Below, piece after piece: positions 31,529 to 42,166 of a stretch of DNA of 64,000 nucleotides; the stretch's first letter is position 1, and the number at the start of each line of letters is the position of its first letter. Position numbers and translations under genes: made by a program. The DNA is taken from contig MPUH01000079.1 of NCBI GenBank assembly GCA_001970955.1, forward strand, positions 1-64,000, written 5' to 3'. The stretch is from Stentor coeruleus. Taxonomy: Eukaryota; Ciliophora; Heterotrichea; Heterotrichida; Stentoridae. The notes below the pieces were generated by a model, which saw only the letters and a list, made by a program, of their open reading frames with translations, did not search any database and had not been told where the DNA came from.

Positions 31529-32482
31529 ATGTCACAAAAAAGGCAAAGCCGGAGCAAGCCAAAAATAATCCTCTCAACGCCAAATAAAAACTTTCATACC
31601 AGGTAAAATCTACTCAGTCCAAGAATCGCAAAAATCAAAGCAGCAGCCAAGTCAGAAAAAAGCCATGATGAAATAGCATGCAAACTTACTATGGTCTCAT
31701 CCCCAAAGCTTCCAAAACGTATCATAAACCGTTCACCTTTTATAGCTTGTCATCAAATCATATCATTTTCCAAACTTATACCGCTAAGAAAAACAAGTAC
31801 TCATCGAATATCTTCAAGAAGTACAAATCAAACTAAAAACATGACAACTACAGAAGCTACACCTACAAATATATCGTGTACAGCTTTACCGCCACCTCAA
31901 GATTTTAGATTTTTATTACTACAGCTATTAGATTATTTTCCCAGTCCTGAAACTTTGACGGATTATTTTTTTTTAAATCGAAAAAACCTTTTAGACTATT
32001 TTGATTTTTATGAGTCATGCTTAGCTTTGGGTATTACAGTTTTTTTTTCAGACCTTAGTAAAATTTTCGATGAGGCTTGTAAAGAGAAAGTTTTGAGTAG
32101 GAAAAGATTTTTGACTAGAGCTATTGAAGTGCAGAATGCTGAATGCTGGCCGGAGAAAAAAGAGAGAAAAAATACGGAGAGCTTGACACTGTCTAGGATT
32201 ATGAAGAAGATTTTGAGGAACTCGTCGGATACTCTGCATAATAGGATGAAGAAGTTTTTGATGCTTATAAGGCATGCTAAAAATCCTACAGATCTCTCAG
32301 CTAAAATCCAAAACGAGCACCCAGCAATAAGACTTTCCGACCAAGAACTCTCAGTTCTAATGGAGTATACCAAAGTTCAGAAGTGTAAAAAGAAAAAACC
32401 TGACCTTAATATGACATTTAAACTTACAAGATCACCATATACACTAATACCCTGTTCTGTTGCTTATCGAAAAAATATGTAA
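31529..32482 (+). CDS. Unknown basic protein, one 15-nt intron
   Basis: ATG at 31529 (MSQKRQSRSKPK) leads to a 15-nt intron at 31603-31617; splicing joins the two frames as HTSPRIAKIK and gives 312 residues. Without splicing the intron places a TAA in frame. The N-terminal 110 residues are basic and Ser/Thr-rich and look disordered. Residues about 115-260 are a folded, mostly helical region (FLLLQLLDYFPSPETLTDYF...) with no family I recognise, and the C-terminus is basic. Stop TAA. It lies 136 bp upstream of Rab1 on the same strand. Confidence 0.75.
31603..31617 (+). other. 15-nt intron
   Basis: GTAAAATCTACTCAG. The A six bases from the 3' end is shared with the other short introns here. Splicing restores the frame between two long ORFs. 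Confidence 0.85.
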
Positions 32483-32618
32483 TTAAAATTCAGGCTATCC
32501 TTAAGCAAAACTCCACCAAGAAGAGGTAAAAGCTAGTCTTAAATCTGCTAAAATTATATAAAAAATATCTCCTCACGTTAATAAAACTGTATTTGAATGG
32601 CTACTGATAGGATATAAA

Positions 32619-33269
32619 ATGGCTAATCCCGAATAGTAATTCCAAGGCAGCGACTATCTATTCAAACTTCTGCTTATTGGCGACTCAGGTGTCGGTAAGT
32701 CTAGTGTTCTTCTCCGTTTCGCCGACAACACCTATACAGAGAGTTTTATTTCGACCATCGGCGTTGACTTTGTATGAACTATTTAGAAAATCAAGACTGT
32801 TGAAATCGAGCACAAAATCTTTAAACTGCAGATCTGGGATACAGCTGGACAAGAAAAATTCCGCACAATCACTTCTTCATACTATCGAGGAGCTCATGGA
32901 ATCATTGTAGTATTTGACGTGACAAACAAAGACTCATTCCTAAATGTTGGGAACTGGATGAATGAAATCACGAAATATGCTTCAGATAATGTGAATAAAT
33001 TGCTCATTGGGAATAAGACTGATTTAGTTGATAGAAGAGTTGTTAGTACTGAAGAAGCTAAAGAATTAGCTGATTCTCTAGGTGTAACTTATATTGAAAC
33101 TTCAGCTAAGACAGCTATTGGGGTTGAAGAGAGCTTTATTAAGATGACAGCGAGCATTAAGAGTAAGATTGTGTCTAATACTGGGCCGAGTAATCCTCAA
33201 GTTACAGGGTCGACAAGGTTGGCTGGTGGCAAGGTAGTTCAGAATAAAAAAGAAGGAAATTGCTGCTAG
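32619..33269 (+). CDS. RAB1: Rab1-type small GTPase, two 15-nt introns
   Basis: ER-to-Golgi vesicle-tethering GTPase. Three exons (32619-32635, 32651-32771, 32787-33269) give 206 residues. The spliced start [20 protein letters not shown] matches Rab1/Ypt1 almost exactly. G motifs: GDSGVGKSS (P loop), STIGVDF (switch I), WDTAGQE (G3), GNKTDL (G4), ETSAK (G5). The [10 protein letters not shown] strand is Rab1-like. The C-terminus ends in two Cys for double geranylgeranylation. Retention of either intron adds an in-frame stop. Stop TAG. Confidence 0.95.
32636..32650 (+). other. 15-nt intron 1 of Rab1
   Basis: GTAATTCCAAGGCAG. Splits the Tyr codon of the NPEYDY motif; removal restores the conserved Rab1 N-terminus. 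Confidence 0.92.
32772..32786 (+). other. 15-nt intron 2 of Rab1
   Basis: GTATGAACTATTTAG, between codons, directly after the switch I Phe. Retention gives TGA and TAG in frame. Confidence 0.92.
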
Positions 33270-33805
33270 TTAGTTAGTAATTAATAGATAATTATGCTAT
33301 GAAGTAGTGCTTTTTTGTGAAGTTATGAGATTTTTTATTGATGATTTGTGAAGAGAAAAAGCTTTTGAGGGCGCTAGAGAAAATCTAATTGAGTTTGGAA
33401 ATGGAATGATGATGCTTTATGATTGATTTTATGTTTTAAGGTTGCATTTTAATATGTGATAGTTTATTAATACTAAGCTGCAAATATAAGAAAATATAGT
33501 ATTTATACAAATGCTTGTTCATTTTAATTCGATAAACTCATTATATTAACAATTTATATCACCTTACCAAAAATTATTCGTCCTTATACCTAAAAAGCAA
33601 CTATCTTCGCTTTAATTTTTCTTTAAATAATTCTTTCAAAGTGTCATCTCAACTATCCAAAACTTGCACATTCAAAAAAAAATCTCTAAGTCTAATCCTC
33701 CAAGTTAAAATTCATCCCTTCCATATAAAATTCACTATAGCTGACATCTAAAAACCCTATCTTCTTCACAAAATCAACAATGACTAAAATTAATTATATA
33801 TCAAA
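33270..33805. other. Spacer
   Basis: G/T-rich then C/A-rich; no feature recognised. Confidence 0.5.
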
Positions 33806-34219
33806 ATGAACACAACAAACCCTCCTCAAGAAGCATCACTTCCTATATCAAATCTTCCACTAAGCTATAGTTTTGAACTTGAAGTGCCTTGTCAAAACGA
33901 GCTCTTACCTCCAAAACCTAGCCATATTCTTCACAGATCCTGCGACCTCAGCTCATCGAAACAAGCTCTTTTTGAATTTCTTTCAAGCGACTCAACTGAT
34001 CTTCTCAATAAATCTCCACATCAATCACTTCATGAAAAAGTCAAAGAGTACAAACGTCTTATATCCCGAGATAGCTCTGGGTCTTCGAATCACCCAAGGA
34101 ATAGCACAGGGGGAAATGAAAGCTGTGCTTCTGAAATAACTGAACTAAGCTGTGGGCAATTTGATCAGGATCAAGACATAATGGAAAACAGAAAATGCTG
34201 CAATTGTTTAATATCGTAA
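33806..34219 (+). CDS. Small protein with palmitoylation/CaaX tail
   Basis: A 137-residue protein of unknown family. Most of it is polar, Ser/Pro/Asn-rich and probably disordered; one helical stretch is at about 70-90 (LHEKVKEYKRLISRD). The last nine residues, RKCCNCLIS, form a CaaX box (CLIS, Ser-terminal, so farnesylation-type) preceded by a Cys pair suited to palmitoylation, as in Ras hypervariable tails. There is no GTPase motif, so this is a lipid-anchored adaptor or peptide rather than a small G protein. Start ATG 33806, stop TAA. Membrane anchoring is inferred from the tail alone. Confidence 0.75.
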   Translation: MNTTNPPQEASLPISNLPLSYSFELEVPCQNELLPPKPSHILHRSCDLSSSKQALFEFLSSDSTDLLNKSPHQSLHEKVKEYKRLISRDSSGSSNHPRNSTGGNESCASEITELSCGQFDQDQDIMENRKCCNCLIS

Positions 34220-35260
34220 GGCTTGGACATGTTTTGAGAAAATTAGAGATGATGTTTGTAATTAATAAATGGGTTTTTAGAGCAGTTTATGTACAGATTC
34301 AACTAAGTTAGTATTATTACTGTTATTAGAAGGGAAGTTTATTGATTTGAACTTCCCTGTTTAGGAAAAATCTACGAATTTATTTATGAATAATTACAAA
34401 GAAGGAGAAATAAATAGAATCAGTTAGGAAGTTTGCTTGTTGAACATGTATATTGCATCTAAGAGCAAGATTCCAAAAAAAATTATATATTTGATAGTTT
34501 GGAAAGCCAGAGCATTAGCAAAGGATTTTCGTTGTTTAAAGAGTTTAGAGCTCCAGATTGTAAAAAATTTAAAGGATGCTTAGGATAAAAATAACTGATA
34601 AAGTGCACTATTCATTAAATTTCATGGTAGGGCTAGAATGATTAAATATGTGAGCACATACTAAAGACTGCTAATAAAAACCCTTATATTTTGAAATAAA
34701 ATGTATTTAATAGAATTTTTTCTGGGAGGTTTGCTGGTATTGGCTTAACTTTTGATGGGCTTGCATTTAAAAATTATTATTGTTGGGTATTAAGTTAATG
34801 ATAATAATATTTTTAAAAGATTAAAGTGGGTTTGATAATATTTTTTACGAATTTTAAGGATTTAGACATGATTTTAAAAAGTTAAAAAATTTGCTTGAAG
34901 CTTTAATTAGAATGTCTGGAGTTATTAATTGGAAAATGCATAAATACTAATCTGGGTATTTTATATAACCTATCATATGAATACTCCTGTAAATGATATT
35001 ATTTTAATATAAAAACTATGTCATATAAATGATATAAAGCTTTATACATAATCATTTAAAATTAAAAAAGTTAACTTATAGACGCTTAAACATTAAAATA
35101 ATCATAAACAAATCAATTAGCACAATAATCATATCCATTATCAGTTTTATAAAAAAATCTAATCCACCTTATAAAAAAGCCACAATCAACCCTTCTTCAC
35201 CAACTCTAAAAGCGATTCTCATAATTAGTAATAAAAAATTACCTTATTTTAAATACTAAT
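34220..35260. other. Spacer between convergent genes
   Basis: G/T-rich to about 34900, C/A-rich after about 35050. A 45-codon frame from ATG 34446 is open but has no other support. No repeat seen. Confidence 0.45.
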
Positions 35261-36754
35261 CTAAGGGTTTACAAGTGTCATAAGCTTGCTGATTTTCGCG
35301 ACAATTTCCGCACTAATCGAGGACTTTTCTGTCTCATAAAGTTTGCGTTTCCTAATATTATTTTCCGTATAGTCTATATACAAACACATCAAATTCTTAG
35401 GATCTTGATATACATTATGTATATTCACAATCGGTATTTCAGGATGTTGAGTAATAGATTTGAAAAATGACGCAATTTTCGTTTTAAACAATTTTTTCGA
35501 ACCATCATTCACCGCTTTTTCCTTAACTGCTTGTTTAGCTTGTTCAACAGTCATATTAAAAACCCTTAACTGATTAATCCCAAGTATCCTTTTTTGTTTT
35601 TTATTCTTGTTATTAACTTTAATAACTTCATATTCTTTATAAGCACAAGCTTGAGCTCTAGACATATTAAACCTAGTTGGATCATATCTGACTTCATCAT
35701 CATTTCTTAATATATGTATATCTTTTTTAATCCCTTGAATATCAGCAGGTGTATCTTTATATATTTTTTTATATAACCTAAGTTCTTCTCCAGTAAGTGA
35801 ACTTATAGGGAAATCAATATCAAGTATGCATTCTTCTTTTTCAATAGTATCTTCAAGTGAAACTTCAACTCGGAATTCAAATTCATTAGGATTCATATAT
35901 CCGAATTTAGAGAACTTTTCACTTATAGCAGACAAAGTATCTCTTAACGTACCTTTTTTATCTACCCCAACAATAACCCAGGTGTCTTCATAAAAAACTT
36001 TTAAAGGCATTCCTTCAAGCACTGTACTTTGTCCTAGAATTGATACACTTCGATTATACCCAAAACCTGAAACTGCACAAAATGCTAGTTTGTCAGTATC
36101 AAGATCTTTTACGGTTTTAGTTTTTTCTAATGTAAAATCTGTATCTGGAAAATAACTATCTTCATCAATTAACCAGATTTGATATGCATCAACTATTGGA
36201 CCTTTTGGTAAAGGACGAGTTTTTTGTTGATCACTTTTTAGGTATGTGGCTATAATTCTGCCAACTAATTGTTCGATTGTTGTTGTTAAGGGAACTGAGA
36301 TTTTCATTGTGTCAGTTGTTGCGAAAAAGTATATTGTTAAGTCGATGAGATTGTTTGTTTTATCACTACTTCTTCTACGGTCTCTAGGTATTCTGGCTTC
36401 TTCCATTATTGATTGTGTTAAAGTTGAAGTTTTAGCTATGGATTCGTAGTAAGTTTCCTTGAAATTGTCTTCTTTTTCTACTTGAAGTTCCTTGAAAGGG
36501 ATATCTGAGGATTTGTTTATGATGATTAATGGGTTTATTTGGATTTCCTCTGGAAGACTGTCGTTGAGTTCGGTAGGGATTGAGCAGGGAGGAGAAAACT
36601 TTAGTTGTTCTTGTAAGGTTGTATCGTAGTCTATCATTTTCTCTGGAAGACTATGTTGAAAACCAGGCTCTCTTCGAGTTGAGCCTGATTTCAACACCCT
36701 CCTGAGTTCAGTAATCTCAGAGAATTCCATACTGTTGCAAATTACTTTATTCAT
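35261..36754 (-). CDS. SIN1: SIN1-like TORC2 subunit
   Basis: Scaffold of TOR complex 2, presenting AGC-kinase substrates. In the 497-residue protein, residues about 136-228 match the SIN1 ubiquitin-like core: an IYFFATTDTMKISVPLTTTI opening, the VGRIIATYL helix, then YQIWLIDEDSYFPDTDF and the closing KLAFCAV, paralleling the family's ylRiaEDDGe.D.DFP pattern. A second beta-rich block is at about 245-315 (LKVFYEDTWVIVGVD). The C-terminal segment from about 370 (AYKEYEVIKV...KRILGINQL) resembles the SIN1 PH domain. The order fits Sin1/Avo1. It sits 86 bp downstream of a Rab gene on the same strand. Stop TAG. The assignment is by motif memory, so moderate. Confidence 0.65.
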   Translation of the reverse strand: MNKVICNSMEFSEITELRRVLKSGSTRREPGFQHSLPEKMIDYDTTLQEQLKFSPPCSIPTELNDSLPEEIQINPLIIINKSSDIPFKELQVEKEDNFKETYYESIAKTSTLTQSIMEEARIPRDRRRSSDKTNNLIDLTIYFFATTDTMKISVPLTTTIEQLVGRIIATYLKSDQQKTRPLPKGPIVDAYQIWLIDEDSYFPDTDFTLEKTKTVKDLDTDKLAFCAVSGFGYNRSVSILGQSTVLEGMPLKVFYEDTWVIVGVDKKGTLRDTLSAISEKFSKFGYMNPNEFEFRVEVSLEDTIEKEECILDIDFPISSLTGEELRLYKKIYKDTPADIQGIKKDIHILRNDDEVRYDPTRFNMSRAQACAYKEYEVIKVNNKNKKQKRILGINQLRVFNMTVEQAKQAVKEKAVNDGSKKLFKTKIASFFKSITQHPEIPIVNIHNVYQDPKNLMCLYIDYTENNIRKRKLYETEKSSISAEIVAKISKLMTLVNP

Positions 36755-36840
36755 CCATTATGCCATTGATTTTTTTTCAAAACAAGTTAAACAATATAAA
36801 ATATATTAAGCTTATCTAATCCTTTATCAAGTCCTTCAAA

Positions 36841-37476
36841 TTAGCAAAACTTTCTTTTCTTTTTAACAGTATTATCAGTCTTATGATCAAGTATAATACT
36901 CTTAAATTTTTCTTTTATAGCCTCTGGACAATTTTCTATATGCTCAGGTTTTCTATCAATATGATGTAACTCTTTTGCTAAACTTACAAAAGCAGTTTCA
37001 ACATTTGTAGCATTAAGACATGATGTTTCGAAAAATATCATATTATAAGATCTAGCGTAATCAAGGGCGATTTTTTTTAAAACTTTTCTTTTATCTTCAA
37101 GGTCAAGTTTATTCCCTATAAGCATCACTTTTATATCAGATGAAGCATATTCTGTGATATGTTTTGCCCAATATTCAACATTTTTAAAACTTTCTTCTCT
37201 AGTTATATCATATACTATAACAGCAGCTTTACTTCCTCTGAAATAAGATGGAGCTATAACTGAGAATCGTTCTTGCCCTGCAGTATCCCATATGTTTAAA
37301 TTGAGCTTAGTTGTGCTGTTTATTTGTAAAATACGCGAGTAGTTGTCAACACCGACTGTTATAGGCATTGAGTATGAGAATTGATTATCTACAATCCTCA
37401 TAACTAAGCTTGTTTTTCCAACACTCTCATCGCCAATAATAATAATTTTGTAAGTAGCGAAGTCAGCTTCTGACAT
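36841..37476 (-). CDS. Rab-family small GTPase, divergent
   Basis: A 211-residue Rab-like GTPase with all G motifs: GDESVGKTS (P loop), the PITVGVDNYSR switch I Thr, WDTAGQERF (G3), GNKLDL (G4) and ETSCLN (G5, with Cys in place of the usual Ala). The effector strand is unusual for the main Rab groups (VGVDNYSRILQI in place of xGxDFKxxTxxx). The tail is long and basic and ends KKKRKFC: a single terminal Cys instead of a CC, CxC or CaaX motif, so prenylation may be single or absent. Start ATG 37474-37476, stop TAA. No intron. Confidence 0.88.
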   Translation of the reverse strand: MSEADFATYKIIIIGDESVGKTSLVMRIVDNQFSYSMPITVGVDNYSRILQINSTTKLNLNIWDTAGQERFSVIAPSYFRGSKAAVIVYDITREESFKNVEYWAKHITEYASSDIKVMLIGNKLDLEDKRKVLKKIALDYARSYNMIFFETSCLNATNVETAFVSLAKELHHIDRKPEHIENCPEAIKEKFKSIILDHKTDNTVKKKRKFC

Positions 37477-39448
37477 TTATTAGTCTTAGACTTAGATGAA
37501 ATAGGGAATTTATATGCTAATTTTTGGAGAAATTTTGTGGCAGTATTGATAATTTTTGAAATCATAAGCTTGTGAATTTAGAAAAGAGTAGCTTTTATAT
37601 GTAGTAGTTGTGGGGAAATAAACTTGCTTTCTCTTGAGATGAATTTTGAATGCTATTTGATGTTTAAGATGTAGTGAATTATTAAGATTAATTGCTTTAA
37701 TTTTTAGATTTTTGTGTTTTGGTAAAACCATGGTTAAGATATAGAAATAGCAAATTTGTAGCTTTTAGGAAATTTGCAAATAAAAGCTACAACTAAAATT
37801 TATTTAGTTTTTTGGGATACTGATGCTTATAAATATAATATGCAGTGTTATATAAGCACTTAACCTTATCTTGAAATTATATTAAATTAAAATTAGTTTC
37901 TCTGTTATTGTCAGGAGCATCTTTTCATTATAAATCCTTAACATTTTAGTTATTCAGATATTTTCAAGGATTTTTGGTCTATATGTTTAGTTTACTCATT
38001 GCTTAAATTATTTTCCATATACTCTTTGCTTTTTTACTCTTTTTTCTTATTCCTAATACTCACCAGTATTCTAAACATTAGTCTTCATGTTTTTATTACT
38101 TCATAATCTATTCTTATCCTTTAGCATTTAATCATAAATATATTTGCATTAACCATTAAAAAACTAAGAAAGTTAAGTTATTCAATACTATAAAGGAGTT
38201 AATCTACAACTTTTTGAATATCNTTTTTATGTGTGTTTGAGATTCATTCTGATTTATTATTTTACATTTGGTGAAATAAACCTTTTCACATAAAAGCCAA
38301 AAAAAGTTTACTAGTTTGAGTTATCGATTTAACTAATTTGAAATTATATTTTACTATATTAATCACTTATAGCATTAATATATACCTTTTATTCATAATC
38401 TATCCTATAATAAACTCTTCTAAAAAAATATTTTTATACTTTAATAATCAATAAATTATGCCAGCCTAGTAATATAAACAAAAGAAAAAAAAACTTCAAT
38501 TTATAATTCTATGATAATCAAAACATAAATTTAGTTTCAAAATTTTAATTCTTGAAATAAAACTTGGCATATTAATAATCTCAAAGAAAATGTCTGACAA
38601 AGTATTATTTAGAGAATAATATGCTATAAATAAAACAATTTTGTTTAAAAGATCAGACATTATAATATATGCACTGAACTTGATATTGAAACTTAAGCTA
38701 TAATCTTGAAAATTAGCTTTTTTTTTATATAGCAATACAAGTTGATATGCTAAATCAAAAAAAGCCAATCTTAAAAAAACATAGACTTAAGTTCACCCTA
38801 AGGTTTAAAATCCAACTTTAACTGAGTAAGGCTATAATAAATCAAGCACTTTGTAAAATCAAAAAGCCCCATAAAAGAAATTAGAACAGAAACAATCAAA
38901 ATAAAAATCAGAAGGAAAAAACTAAAGGGAATTTGACGAAACCTTAAGTATGAAAAGATTTTCAAGACTAGGAATTGTTTCTTATTAATTATCTTAAAAA
39001 TAATCGATTCAATTTAAAAAACGCATAATTATAAAGGAAATCATATTTGCCTATCTGACAAAAAAACCCCAAAGCCTGCAGCCTCTATATTTTGTATAAT
39101 AAAGCAACTAAAAAACAATAAGCAATCCTTATATTCTATCACAATAGATAAATGCACAAATTAAATATTATATAAGAAGAGTTCAAGTTTTTAATTATGT
39201 TTAATCTGAATCCCTAAATAAAGCTAAAAGAGCATAAAAGTAAAGGATAATATATAATGCAAGTGCAAATTAGAAAAAATATACTGATTTATATTTTTTT
39301 GGTGAATTAAATAAATAGTAATTTTAAGCTTGTTTAGATTACTTAAAAACTTTAATAGCATATATATATTGAATACAGTTTAATAGGCTTAGTGTAATTT
39401 TACCATGTTTAAATAAAGTGATAATATCCATTTAATGATTTTATAAAT
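37477..39448. other. 2-kb AT-rich spacer
   Basis: Contains the interleaved inverted repeats at 37750-37790 and one unresolved base (38223). Several short open frames (for example a 73-codon minus-strand frame at 37510-37731) have no support beyond length. Right part A-rich. Confidence 0.45.
37750..37790. repeat. Two interleaved inverted repeats
   Basis: GCAAATTT (37750-37757) pairs with AAATTTGC (37770-37777), and GTAGCTTTTA (37758-37767) pairs with TAAAAGCTAC (37781-37790). The order A-B-A'-B' allows two mutually exclusive hairpins or a strained pseudoknot. It lies about 275 bp upstream of the divergent Rab gene. Confidence 0.8.
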
Positions 39449-40045
39449 ATGTCAAGGAAGCTATTAGCATTGATACTTTTGATATGCATATCTTCAGCAG
39501 TAAAGAGTACTATCCAAACCAAACTGGAAAAGGGGATCCAGTCTTTCATCCAAGATATGGATGAAGGAGATGACAACCAGTTTATTCAAGATATGGATGA
39601 AGGAGATGATAATCAGTTTGTTCAAGATATGGATGAAGGAGATGATAATCAGTTTGTTCAAGATATGGATGAAGGAGATGATAATCAGTTTGTTCAAGAT
39701 ATGGATGAAGGAGATGATAATCAGTTTATTCAAGATATGGATGAAGGTGATGATAATCAGTTTATTCAAGACATGGATGAAGGAGATGATAATCAGTTTG
39801 TTCAAGATATGGATGAAGGAGATGATAATCAGTTTGTTCAAGATATGGATGAAGGAGATGATAATCAGTTTATTCAAGATATGGATGAAGGTGATGATAA
39901 TCAGTTTATTCAAGACATGGATGAAGGAGATGATAATCAGTTTGTTCAAGATATGGATGAAGGTGATGACAATCAGTTTGTTCAAGATATGGATGAAGGT
40001 GATGACAACCAATTTGTTCAAGAAGATAGTATTAAGAATAGCTAA
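39449..40045 (+). CDS. Secreted acidic 12-residue-repeat protein
   Basis: A 198-residue protein. Residues 1-19 are a clear signal peptide (basic MSRK, hydrophobic LLALILLICI, small residues SSAVKS). A short linker follows, then thirteen perfect 12-residue repeats of F(I/V)QDMDEGDDNQ up to residue 188, and a 10-residue tail. Each repeat has five acidic residues, so the mature protein is strongly acidic and may bind calcium or other cations, or serve in an extracellular or vesicle matrix; this is inference. Only Ile/Val at repeat position 2 varies. No homologous family is recognised. ATG 39449, stop TAA. Other frames are open only because the DNA repeat is a multiple of 3. Confidence 0.85.
   Translation: MSRKLLALILLICISSAVKSTIQTKLEKGIQSFIQDMDEGDDNQFIQDMDEGDDNQFVQDMDEGDDNQFVQDMDEGDDNQFVQDMDEGDDNQFIQDMDEGDDNQFIQDMDEGDDNQFVQDMDEGDDNQFVQDMDEGDDNQFIQDMDEGDDNQFIQDMDEGDDNQFVQDMDEGDDNQFVQDMDEGDDNQFVQEDSIKNS
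39542..40021 (+). repeat. 36-bp minisatellite, about 13 units, inside the acidic-repeat gene
   Basis: Units of 36 bp, almost identical. Silent and Ile/Val variants recur with a 144-bp (four-unit) period: a variant with GAAGGTGATG followed by GACATGG occurs near 39745 and again near 39889. This indicates block duplication after the first expansion. Confidence 0.9.
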
Positions 40046-42166
40046 ACCTAATAAGATCATGGTAAAGAGCATCCTTCTAAGATAATAAAAAAATTTAAAT
40101 ATTTAGTGAGAATAACTTCTTTATGGAAGCATCTTCTCCAATATTTCAATATAAATTTATAACTGATAAATGGGTTAAAAGGAAAAAATATCAAATTATG
40201 ACTTATAATAATAAGTTTCTTTATTTTTCGAACTAAATTTCAAAAACTCATAGATTTACTGTTTCTCCTATTTACACTACTCCATATTAGATTATCCTTT
40301 AATTTGAATTTTGAATTTTTTATATATTGGTTTAAATAATCATATATATTTAATTAATATATTCTATAATCATTATTTTAGATTGATATAGATTTTTTGC
40401 ATATGGTAATGAATGAAAATAACCTAAATTCGAAAGTTTTTAAATATGTGAACTATGCTACAACTTTATAAAGATTGATTTAATTATTTTTCTATTCTTC
40501 ATCTTTTTTTGTATATACAAGATTCAGATTTACCAAAGAAATTGAAGATTTTTTTTATTTGACAAAATTTGATGCTGTTGAATTATTTTGATATATTAAA
40601 TGGCAAGATATAATAGGTTTAAATTCATCAATAGAATTTATGAACTTCGATTTTATATCTACATTTTTAAATAGATACGATGATTTGTAATCAAAACAAC
40701 AATATTTTATTCATAAATTAAGATTGATCATATTTAGAATAAAAACTATTTTTAAATTAGCGTGGAAATATTAAATTATTTCAATATTTTTCAATGAGCT
40801 TTCCTTATTTTTCAGATATTCACTGAGAGCAACTAGGAACATATTTGGAAAGATATATAAAATTCTTATTTCCTATTAGGGAAAGTAGTATATTTATCAT
40901 TAAGATATTAAGAGCTTCATTTAAAATGGGAAAATCATAAATTAAAAAAATTAGTTAAAACAGAATAAACTAGAGCAAATTCTGAGTTATTTAAATGAAC
41001 CCCAAGTTCATTGTCTCTTCAAACTATCAAATTATTTTTTTCTACCATTTTAATTTTTTCTCAAATAACTCTTCTAGCCTATTTTATACAGAACTAATTT
41101 TGTAAATAAACTCTTCTTAAAGTTTTGAAATATTCTATTAAGCTTATTTTAGGAAATATTCAACCCTAAGTGAAAACTATCTATTATATCTTCATATAGC
41201 TTGCATTTAATACCCAATAAGACACTTAAAATAATAGTTTTCTAACAGTCAATTTATAATGAACTTTATAATAGAAAGTTTAAAATCCACATAAATTTCT
41301 GAAAAAAGTTTTCATATTAACTGTTTGTATATAAAGAACCTCTCAATACCTGAAGGCTTGGAAAAACAAAAATTTTAAGGCTTTTAGAGGTTTGAAGCTT
41401 TTGGAAGCCTAATAAAATATTTATCTAAACTAGGATTTAAAAGTTAATATTTCTAATAAATTTCATGCTAAATGCATTATTGAAAAAGTAGCTAAAATAT
41501 GAATTTGATTTTGCAAAACATATTTTTTTAACTTAAATATAACTCCATTATATAGCAAAAACCAAAAGTATCTTATGAAATAATATTTTTAAGTTTATTA
41601 ATAGCACACTTAAATTATATATCCACAATTTTTCTATTAAACAGCTTAGAAATTTAGATATTCCACATATATATATTTATATTTTTTAGCTTTGATTATA
41701 CTTATTTTATATAAATGTTCATAATTTCTTCAAATGTTATTTTTTTCACTGATAAATATACCTAATACAATAAATATCAAATTCTTTTTTAAAGTTAATA
41801 ATATCTTAATTATCTTAAAGGTAATCTTTATCTTATTTAACATCACTATAAAATAATCCTCAAAAATCATTCTTATGTTAATTCTTAATACCCAAAATCC
41901 TTTAATCAACCCAAAGCCTAATCCAACAACCAGATTTTCTAATTTCCCCACTCATATTACTTTACACTTAATAAAGCCAACATTAATATCTTTAAAAACT
42001 CAAATCTCATCTCAAAAAACCCCAAAAATGGCAAATTTGTATGCCAGGCCATTAACTTCCTTAATGCATATTTAATTAACTAGCTTTGAAAGCTGGGTAA
42101 AGTGACTATAAACTCAAGATTATCTTGGTTATACGTTTGATAAGCTAAAAACTCCTCATAAGATTT
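40046..42166. other. 2.1-kb very AT-rich spacer
   Basis: No feature recognised; a G-rich patch at 41340-41430 and C-rich end from 41870. Confidence 0.5.

Noticed and set aside
39494-40085. Long ORFs on the minus strand and in a second plus frame over the acidic-repeat gene
   Set aside because: They are open only because the 36-bp repeat is a multiple of 3 and stop-free in several frames; the frame with a signal peptide is the real one.
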